A stretch of 64,000 nt of DNA from Favolaschia claudopus. Its lineage: Eukaryota; Basidiomycota; Agaricomycetes; Agaricales; Mycenaceae. The notes under the pieces were generated by a model. The model saw nothing but the letters and a program-made list of their open reading frames with translations. It was not told where the DNA came from and searched no databases. Below, piece after piece: positions 55,840 to 64,000 of the stretch. The position numbers and the translations under genes were made by a program. Position 1 is the first letter of the stretch; every line of letters begins with the position of its first letter. The DNA is taken from contig JAWWNJ010000063.1 of the NCBI GenBank assembly GCA_037176885.1, positions 372,001 to 436,000 of the forward strand, read 5' to 3'.

Positions 55840-57420
55840 ATGTTACCGCACCTCGCTATCGAGGTTCTCCAAGAGATCGGTGGCCGGGTTCGTACATCAC
55901 ACATCCTCACAATGCACCCTCATACAGATACTCTCCGCCAATGACAGCTTCCAAACGCCGACCAAAAGAACCTCCGCGCCGTCTGCAGAGAGCTCAACAT
56001 CGCAATCGACCCGCTCTTCTACACGCTCTTCGTCCTGCGCGGCGAAAAGATTCGCCAAGAATGCGGACTGGAGATGCTTGCGCGGCTGGCTGCGGGGAAC
56101 ATCGGGTGGTCGTATCATTGCAGGACTGTCCACATCCGGCCGGGGAGCAGAGCGATGTTGCGGGGCGAAGGGATGAGTCCGAAGTGGTGGCCCGTGACGA
56201 TGGAGGTGCCGCATCTGCTCGTCAAGGCTCTATGTGCGATGCAGAATATCCGAACCGTTGTGTACGGTGCTTCATTTCAGTCTCGCGTTGGAATAATACA
56301 ATCAAGCAGGCTTTGACTAACGAGATTTTTGTTTTGTTTCTAGGTGGACTATCCGTACGACGGATCCCGACTGGATCAAGGAAGCCGTCTGCGACGCTAT
56401 GAATACGCTTCCCCATCTAGTGAATCTGCAGCTCAAGATGGATAATTATTGTCCCCTGTCGGCGCTCGCCCCGATTACGCAGCTACGAAAATTGAAGATC
56501 GAGACAAGCCATTGGGAATCTGCGGACCCTGTACACAAAGTCGAGGTCAACCAGCTCATTGGGCGCGCGCATGGGCTTCGTTCGTTACATCTCACAGGCC
56601 ACTACGCCTGGTCCAGCGCATGGACGATGCTCCGCGCGACGCTCCTCCGGCCGAATCCCGACACGCAGATCCATCTCAGGGAACTCACCGCCGGGACGAT
56701 TTCCGCCGACCTCCTAGCGTACCTCGCCGGGTATTCCGGGCTTCAGAGGCTGACGTTCCCGTTGAACGGGGTGGAGTTGCCCCACGACGGACTGGCGGAT
56801 AAGTTTTTCACGGAGGTGTTGGGGCAGCATGCCAAGTCGCTTGTTGAGCTGGATTGTCCTGCGTATCAGGATGGGATGTGGAGTTTTCGGAGGGAGGTTG
56901 GGGATGCGGTGTTGCAGTTGAAGAATTTGGAGAGGTTGCATTTGAGCGTGAATTCGGAGGATGTTCATGAGGATGTTGAGCCGGGAGAGAATACTGTTGT
57001 ATGTCTTCATTCTTTCCTTGGCTCCCTTTTCCAACGCTAACCACTCGCTACACCCAGACATTACTTCTAAACACTGCCGCGCTCCTCCCAAAGCTCACCC
57101 TCCTCCGCATATCGAACGCCCAAGTCCGATTCTACCGACGCGAAAACCCCATCGTAGTCGCCATCCAGGACTTCACATCCCACATCGACTCCCGCGCGGT
57201 CGTATGCACCAAGAACATCGTCTATGCGCTGCCCGGGGAGAAGCCGGACCCGTCTTTGTATTGGGCGCTTGCCCCTGCGATTTCGGACGAGGGGGAGAGG
57301 AGCTCGGTGTCGGTGTATCGGAGGTTGGCGGCGGATTGTGAGTTGGTGAGGAATGTGTCAGATGAGGTGGTGGAGGAGGGGGAGGGGGAGGGGATGAGGT
57401 TTGCGCAGGAGGAGGATTGA
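55840..57420 (+). CDS. F-box-like protein (second)
   Basis: Exon 1 MLPHLAIEVLQEIGGR and exon 2 LPNADQKNLRAVCRELNIAI together give the fungal F-box pattern, spliced in phase (acceptor aatgacag near 55940). Then DPLFYTLFVLRGEKIRQECG and a long leucine-rich part: NTLPHLVNLQLKMDNYCPLS, LAPITQLRKLKIETSHWE, HGLRSLHLTGHYAWSS, AYLAGYSGLQRLTFPLNG, LQLKNLERLHLSVNSED. A last exon begins TLLLNTAALLPKLTLLRISN and ends MRFAQEED. Probably the substrate-binding subunit of an SCF ubiquitin ligase. No strong similarity to the F-box protein at 28915 beyond the domain. The middle intron near 56270-56343 (before WTIRTTDPDWIK) is likely but not certain. Confidence 0.8.
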
Positions 57421-57847
57421 TTGATTGATTGAATATGCTCAGAGGAATTTAGATGAGGGAGATGAAAACTGGTAATTGACGTTTGTCGCATGTATTGTTG
57501 ATTTGCTTTGCTTTTCGCTGACTCGTAATCGTTGTGTATAGTAGTGTGCTTCATTTTTCGCCGTCGTAGACATGGTCGAGGCGTAATACCGCATAAAGTC
57601 CGGTGAGAGAAAGTCGGCTAAAGTGTTGAAGACCAAGCAATCAACCGTGATGACTCTCGAGTCTCCACCAGGGATTGTCACCGCAGCATGCAGCACAACA
57701 GTCGCTTTGATGAGCCAGCTGCTGATTTTGCGGGACCATCTAATGTGGGTACGGAACTGAATTTCCAGCGTGTAAACTGACCGAAGCTCAACAAAACCTT
57801 GAATATATGTCGCTATGACTTACATCAAAAAACAGGTGCCCTGTCTA
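57421..57847. other. Convergent intergenic gap
   Basis: Between the F-box gene (+) and SnoaL-like gene C (-). Starts with a small attg tandem run. No gene seen. Confidence 0.5.
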
Positions 57848-58378
57848 TCAAGAGCGGAGGGAGGCAAAATACTCGGCAGCGTATTTGGAGTCCGCAAACT
57901 CCCTCAATTTCACAATCTTCTCTCCATCAAAATGGAAAGTGAGCATATACTCGTTCTCGTATTTCTTCCCTGATTTAGACATTCCATCCGCTTTGATCTA
58001 GACCCCAGATGAGCAAAGATTCGAGTGCACAAAAGGGATGAAATGACGTGGAATACAACGGCGTCTTTCCCTTGAACTATATCCATGGGAGGCAAGAACT
58101 GAAGAAAGAAAACTGTCAACAGTAGCGTCGGGCGAATCTGGACTCTTTGAACACACCTTGATATATTCGAAGACAGCCTCCCAGGCATGCTTGAAAAACA
58201 CTAAGGTCTCCTCCTTGTTTCTGATCGTTTTTCCCTGGGGTGCAGGCAAGCTCGCGGGGAGGAACTCGTGCTTGAAGTCCGGGGACATGAGTTCCGCCAT
58301 TGCGGCGAAGTCGAGGGCGCTCAAGAGCGAGAGAAAAGTGTGGGCATTCTGGAGTTGTTTTTCTGGGGTGGTAGACAT
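57848..58378 (-). CDS. SnoaL/NTF2-like small protein, copy C
   Basis: Inverted counterpart of copies A and B. MSTTPEKQLQNAHTFLSLLS, AMAELMSPDFKHEFLPAS, IRNKEETLVFFKHAWEAVFE; second exon LPPMDIVQGKDAVVFHV; third exon GMSKSGKKYENEYMLTFHFD and end YAAEYFASLRS. Same exon plan. It is the most diverged of the three. It lies downstream of laccase-like copy B in the same direction, the order seen for copy A. TATA box at 58456-58463. Confidence 0.8.
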
Positions 58379-58455
58379 GTCTGGAAGTGCGCTGAGTGAG
58401 GGCTGAGGAGAATAGCACTGTAGTTGAACTTGAAGGATGAAGAAAAGTTGCTTGG

Positions 58456-58463
58456 TTTTTATA
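58456..58463 (-). promoter_or_regulatory. TATA box of SnoaL-like gene C
   Basis: On the minus strand TATAAAAA, about 80 bp before the ATG at 58378. Confidence 0.6.
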
Positions 58464-58864
58464 CCATTGGAGAAGCCGCGAAACGTAGGTGAGCCGAAAA
58501 ATCCAGAGGTCAGCACGCTTGCTACGCATCGCAAATTATGCGCAACAGTCGCCTGAAGAACGGAAAATGTGGACTTGAACACAGAACTTTTGGTTGAATC
58601 ACAGCCACAAGCCGATGTCAAAGTTCGGGTACCAGCCCGAACACGAAGCGGTGATGACGTGAGCCCCGACAGTGATGCGCCGAGCGATATTTGGGCGATT
58701 TTCAGATTGAGGGCAAGCGAGCATCTGGAGGACATCGGAGCCAAAGAACACTAACTCTGCTGCTCTGTGCGGCTTCAAGCTTCAGCGCGTCGAATATTGA
58801 ATCGTTATAGTAGATTACAGTTGGTCAAGCAATGTCAAAGTTCAATTTGGGATCCTTGATCCAT

Positions 58865-59345
58865 TGTTCATGCTGTTTTTTTGAAGTGGCGCAGGAGCGT
58901 ACAATCAGTTTAGTAGTGAAAAAGTAAGTTTTTATTGGGCCGGTCGTTCGTAGCTTATGAGCATTCAGCGAAGAAAGAAAATTCAACCAACCATCACGTG
59001 AATGGTTCAACTTTCGTAATTGATCCCAAACAAACAATCGCTACGCGACCTGGTCCGTGCACTTGCCTGGTGGTATAAATTCTCCGCCTCATCTTCCGAG
59101 CAACTCATACTTACCTTGATGGCACAGGCCCCTTCACCTACCTGGGTCTGTGGGCCGTGGGATCACTCCATAGCACGGCGACCCTGTCCATACAGAGTGC
59201 GCCTGCGGCTTGTATGTGCTTAGGTGCATGCACCGTCTCAATATTTTCCTGTCCCACCACGGCCACTCGGCTGGGTGGGCCTTTTTTACGATGTTCCGGT
59301 CGTCTAACCCTAACCCTATGTACATCAGAAATAAATCGCTTTGAC
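58865..59345. repeat. Right inverted repeat with telomere-like end
   Basis: Inverted copy of 51751-52235; the outer end reads ctaaccctaaccctatgtac. Close to identical over more than 400 bp, with small indels near 59070 and 59282. It lies between SnoaL-like gene C and laccase-like copy B. Confidence 0.85.
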
Positions 59346-59593
59346 CTTTTTGAATATGGCATCAGTTGGCTGGAACTTGCTGTGAGGCTCGAAGGCTAAT
59401 GTATTCGCATTCGCTAGACAGCAGACTGTTGCATAGTGCTCAGGTCTCAACGAAACAAGAATGTCTCAGATTCTTCAGTCCATTGTTAATCGCAAATGAA
59501 ACCGTATTCATATTCAGCCAAAAGAGAACAATCGTAAACTTATAATGGTACCAAAGCGAGAAAAGACAGTTCAGAGCACAACCCGCGACACAA

Positions 59594-62564
59594 TCACCTC
59601 TTCTCACCCTCGGGAAGAGCGTTGTATGCCGGGCAGAGCGCGTCCCAAGCATCGTCTGGGTGCACCTGCTCGCGTGTTTCTTCGAGTCCACCGGCAATGA
59701 CGGAGGCCAGCCCGACGTTAAAGTGCCAGAAAACTGTGATGCGCAGATGTCAGCGCAAATTCTGAGAGTCGGTATAGCTACTCACTGTGACAATGGACTA
59801 AATGGAAAGAGTGGTTCGAAAATTGTTAGCTTCTCAACTCCGTAAATACAAGTAAAACTTACAGAACCAAGGGCCTGGTCAAGATATAGTTAGTTATGTA
59901 TTCAGCTTGACACGATATACCCACCTGGCTTATCGGTCGTGAACCGGACGATAGTTCCACCAGATCCGGCGCCGGCAACCTGCAAGGGGATGAGTAACGG
60001 GCCAACGAAACAAAGGTATACCCTGGCGCACATCTCTGCGAATGGGGTTCACGGTGTTCGGCTCAGAAGCATTGGACTTGATGAGCCAGAAGTTGTTCTA
60101 TTCGTTTTGAGTACGCCGCATCGTCAACTTTCAAAAATGTGAACTCACCCCGTGCAAATGGAAAGCTGAGTGGAAAAAAAGAAAGGTCAAAACTTGATTT
60201 TTCAAATGAAAATTGCACAGCGTACGATGAAGTTCATCTTCGTCGCTAATCATAGTCAGACTACCGAGGAAGCATGGATTCAGATCAACGAGACACACCT
60301 CGGTGGGAAGGTCACTTGAATGACTTTATTCGCAGGGAAGACAAACGTATTCTCCGTCTTGTTGAAATCCGCCGCGGAGTTTGCACCGTCCAAGATCTTC
60401 ACGAGAGTCGGGATCACAGGAGAAATATATGAGATGTTGTTGATATTCCATTGGGTGTTGAATCCCGAGGGGCTGCTTGCGTTGGCGGTCATGCTGGTCA
60501 CGAAGGTCAAGTTGAAGTCGGGAGCGGGAGGCTTGTGAAGAATTCAGTTGATTGTCGATATACAGAAGAGGACTTGGTGCTTACGACTTCTGGGACAAGA
60601 GGCTACAACGAACGTCCGGTGAGTCCGACGTATGAGTTATAGGAATTGTCATCAATTACCCTGAGGTCTCCTTCAACGAGCGGGATTGGGTTTGCCGGGC
60701 CAAGCGTCATCGGGGTTGTCGGCTCCGCGTTCGGGGCACCGGCGTAGTGCAGAACACCACGACCAAGCGTAACGTTGAGATTCAAATTGCGTGCGGGGTT
60801 TCCGCCTCCCAGGACAGTGTCTAGTACATTTTGAGATCAGGGACAGTCAGAACAAACCGAAAAAGGTGCTGACTGATCCAGTAGTTGCCGATGGGCTGGT
60901 TGGCGGTGACCTAGATTACGAGTCAGAGTAGAACAAGTACGATTACTTTGCTACGCACAACGACAGAATAGCGCTGGCCAGCGAGCATGTCCAAAATATT
61001 GACCGTGTGTGGTGTTGTGGCGACACCTAAATTCCCGCAATGAAATCATATTCGGGACAGAGAGAGCAGATGCGATGCTTACCGTCGGCTTCAATGATCT
61101 AAAGCCCAAATCAGTGGAATAAAAAGTGTATTACACCAGCAATACTTACAGTCATAGTGTCTAAAAATCGGCGATGAGAAACCAGAGCATAATCAGGCAG
61201 ATTTCACTTACGATTATCGATAGAAACCATGAAGTCGCTGCGCGCGGACATGTTGATGAGGCGGAAACGGTAGCGCGTGTTCCGGGTCACAGAAACGACA
61301 GAATATTTGGTCTTTGGACCGCCGTTGAAGCGACCAGCTCCGTTGAACAAGCCACTGTCGACCAAGTGGTCAGAATCGGACTCATGAAGGGAGAAATATT
61401 AATATTCTTACGCGTCAGCAACCGGGATAATTTGAGTATTAAGGTAAGACTGAAGCAAAGGAATGGAGCTGTTGTGCCACCAGTCCGCAACGGTCAGGAT
61501 CTAGTGTTCCGAATGAGATTATTATTAGGTGGTTGGGGAAAAATGGACTTACGGTGTTCTCGTTGTCGACATCTAAAACTCGGTTAAGTCAAGGTGCTTG
61601 TGCGGTTGGATAGAAAATTCACCGTAAAGGTGCGCAAGAGGATCCGCGGGGTCTATGCCTCGTCAGCCGGGCTAACACGCAGAAAAACAACGGACCGTAG
61701 ATGACGAGGGGGCTCCTTAGGCCGTCGGCATACTGCATGGAAAGTTGGCTTTGCGAAACGAAAGAATCAGGAAATGTGTGAACGAGAAATAGAGAAAAGG
61801 AATACCTATGATACCAGAAGGTCCCGGTTTGAGTGCCGCTTGGAATGGTGTCAGCGGAATCAGTTCAGGGCTGGGGAATATCGTACAGAGGCAATGCTGT
61901 TGAAACAATGGTTAGATCACATACAGCTTGTTTTGCCGTCGAGAACTTACTGTAGGTGTAGGACGTTCCTGGGCCGAAAGGGCAAGTTCTGCAGAGGATG
62001 AGCAAAGTTCAATCGAATAGGATTCGCAACTGACGTGACAAACGGAGACCCCTCGTCGTAGATTCCCGGAGTGTCAATGAAAACTCCGTCAAAATCCTGT
62101 GATATTGGGATTTGATTGAAATTGGTTTAAAAGGCCGAATGAAAGCTACTCACGATAGAGGTCGAGAGTCGCATCGTGTTGTCGGTCTGCAAGCCGGTAA
62201 AGCAACCACACGGAATCGTAGAATTCGTCATACCAATTTGTTATTAACTTTGACAACTAAGGTATCTCCCTTGTTGGCAGTAATGACGGGCCCAGGGAAA
62301 CTGTAAACGTATCAGCTTCCAGCAAGCATAAATGGGAAGCAGTTCTTACGTTCCATTAGCAAGAACGGCGGCTGTAGATTGAACGATTCGTCAATTTAGG
62401 AACGGAGCATGACTGAGTGGCATACAGCGGCTAAAACCATCGGGGGCGACATGGCCATTGACGATGTCAAGGGTGATATGCCTAGTGACCGGTCGGACGA
62501 CTGCAGCCCTTGCAGGGTGCGGTGCCAAGAGGGCGAAAAGCAGGACTGAGGCAATGAGCTGCAT
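59594..62564 (-). CDS. Laccase-like multicopper oxidase with altered trinuclear copper site, copy B
   Basis: Paralogue of the gene at 46309, opposite strand. Signal peptide MQLIASVLLFALLAPHPARA. Blocks: NGTFPGPVITANKGDTLVVK, DFDGVFIDTPGIYDEGSPFV (DFDG in place of HWHG), TQTGTFWYHSQLSMQYADGL (HSQ in place of HSH), DWWHNSSIPLLQSYLNTQII, GRFNGGPKTKYSVVSV, HAFHLHGNNFWLIKSN and HCHVFWHFNVGLASVIAGG. It shares a 10-nt microexon (61887-61896) with copy A. The same three trinuclear histidines are replaced; type-1 ligands stay. Frame intact; ends ALPEGEKR. The shared, frame-preserving changes argue for selected function rather than decay. Promoter has a TTAAAA-type box near 62595. Confidence 0.85.
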
Positions 62565-64000
62565 GGTTCTTGCCAAAATCCCTCGAGACTCCCGCCTTTT
62601 AACCAACGGTCTATGTAGATGAGAATTTTATGGATTCCTAGAAAAAGATGCCCTGAAAGTTCGAGTGGACTGGCTAAACGTTGGACTTACCTGATGCGGA
62701 TGCCGGCCAATGAAGAAAATGCGGTTGCGACTGAAAGATCATGAGGCGGAAAAATCGGATCCTAATATGCGTGGTTTGTTGCGTCAAAAGAGACACTTGT
62801 GCGCGATATGTTAAGGAACGCGTCGGTTCCGCGATGGACCTACCAAATTCGACATAAAGTTCCTGCAGTGAGAGACGAGAATTGCACCCAGAAACCAATG
62901 GAATACGCTTCAATCCCATAAGCTTGCCGCACGCGAGAGTGATTGGATTTCGAGTCGCGGTTCTATTTCTTGAAACAGGTCAAAAATAGGTCAGAAAACA
63001 ATGGCACGTAGATGAAAGGTCGGTTAAACCCTTTCAAGGTCCGCCGCACTCACAGAGTAAGCAGTAAAAGGGAATTTGCTGCCCAATAAGGGGACTGAAA
63101 ACTGTAATTCGGAATTCAGGTATCTATTTCTGGAGAAACTCGTGTTGGTTTGATGGAAGACACGGCGACCTTGCTGATCAGATCTGAAGCTGGAGGGCGA
63201 GAATTTGTACAGGAACGTTCGAGCATGCGTCAGAAGCATGAAGCAGTAACAAAGGTCTCGATTTTTCTCTGAGCGACGAAAGTGTGTTTGAATCCATGCA
63301 TACTGGCTATTTGGAGGATCGACGAGACGAGACACGAAGAAGAAGGATGCTATGGCTTCCCATTCGAATTGGAGATGCGGAACCCAGGACAAGTGCGTGT
63401 ACACAAGATGCGTTGCAGGTACCACATATTACTTGATCAGGATTGGACGCCCAAGAATAGATATTTGCAGGGTGGTCATGGGGCTTCACGAACTTGCACA
63501 TCCCGCTTATTCATCCCTGGTTGTGAGAGAGGATCTAGAGAAGTCCCCCAGTTGTTCTAAGTCTCTGCAGTGGCTTCGCTCTAGAGACGACGAGAAATAT
63601 CATGATTTCACAGGGATGGCAGGCTGGCCCAGACACAACCTGAGCACATCTTGAATAACGAGCGCGGCGGGGAAGAGGAGAAGGCCTAGTCTCGCGGAGA
63701 ACTTTCTTGCTAGCCCAAAGTGTGCCATCTCCGAGTCCGAACTCCTGCCAGTGGCCGTTTACCGAGTCAGTCGGGGTCACATCGCTGACTCTTTGATAAT
63801 CTTGTATTTCCCGTGCCACCCGAATTTTCATGCTCAGCAGCAAAATTGAGACATTTTAACACAGCCAGAGCAGGGCGTCCGCAGCAGATTCCAAGCGTCG
63901 GATGAGAGAGCGGGTCAAGGTGCAAGACGATCACGTGAATCACGTGCTGCTGAATAATTGATGACGGACGATGCGATTGCGAATGCGGCTTGTCGTCAAC
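62565..64000. other. Right edge, no gene recognised
   Basis: About 1.4 kb upstream of laccase-like copy B. Open frames on both strands lack domains and splice partners. Likely contains its promoter, and perhaps the edge of a gene outside the window. Confidence 0.4.

Noticed and set aside
1..64000. tRNA genes, rRNA, CRISPR arrays, bacterial operons
   Set aside because: No cloverleaf-like or direct-repeat pattern was noticed, and intron-rich genes are eukaryotic. A tRNA scan was not run.
62565..64000. A gene in the right edge
   Set aside because: Frames here have no splice-consistent partners or recognised motifs; may be flank of a gene outside the window.

Overview
The window looks like nuclear DNA of a mushroom-forming basidiomycete (Agaricomycetes). 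Genes are dense and split by many introns of about 45-70 nt. The gene content fits as well: laccase-type multicopper oxidases, BTB and F-box proteins, a Tsp2-type tetraspanin, metacaspases with long C-terminal extensions, a short fungal tropomyosin and coronin. No rRNA, tRNA, CRISPR array or prokaryotic feature was seen. Exon models were rebuilt by hand from splice signals, so inner exon borders are less certain than gene identities.

Left third (1-21.8 kb): BTB protein (-), small secreted protein (-), tetraspanin (-), a small unknown protein (-), a laccase with all copper ligands (-), a poorly resolved region, mitochondrial glycine-cleavage T protein (-), two tandem secreted FAD-dependent oxidoreductases (+), a DUF1348 protein (-) and a NOP8-like nucleolar RNA-binding protein (+). 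A putative MITE sits inside one NOP8 intron.

Middle (21.8-44.7 kb): a large inverted duplication. Each arm (about 21.9-27.2 and 33.5-40.0 kb) carries a PQ-loop membrane protein gene followed by a metacaspase gene, pointing away from the centre. The metacaspases are intact in both arms, while both PQ-loop genes are broken in different ways: 5' deletion, frameshift and stop on the left, a 1.17-kb terminal-inverted-repeat element on the right. The spacer holds two TMEM14-family genes (-), an F-box gene (+) and coronin (+). A DUF2408 gene (+) and a third, divergent metacaspase (-) lie beyond the right arm.

Right third (44.7-64 kb): a second, older inverted arrangement. A laccase-like gene followed by a SnoaL-like gene occurs at 46.3-50.3 kb (+) and again at 57.8-62.6 kb (-), with a third SnoaL-like gene at 53.1 kb. 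Both laccase-like proteins have lost the same three histidine ligands of the trinuclear copper centre (HWHG became DFDG, HSH became HSQ) but keep the type-1 copper ligands. Between them are an ankyrin gene with a probable frameshift (-), tropomyosin (+) and an F-box gene (+). Two almost identical inverted repeats with telomere-like motifs at their outer ends flank the SnoaL-tropomyosin-F-box block.

The genes do not form one obvious pathway. The main theme is local expansion of a few families (metacaspase, laccase-like, SnoaL-like, FAD oxidoreductase, TMEM14) by inverted and tandem duplication, with recent mobile-element activity.
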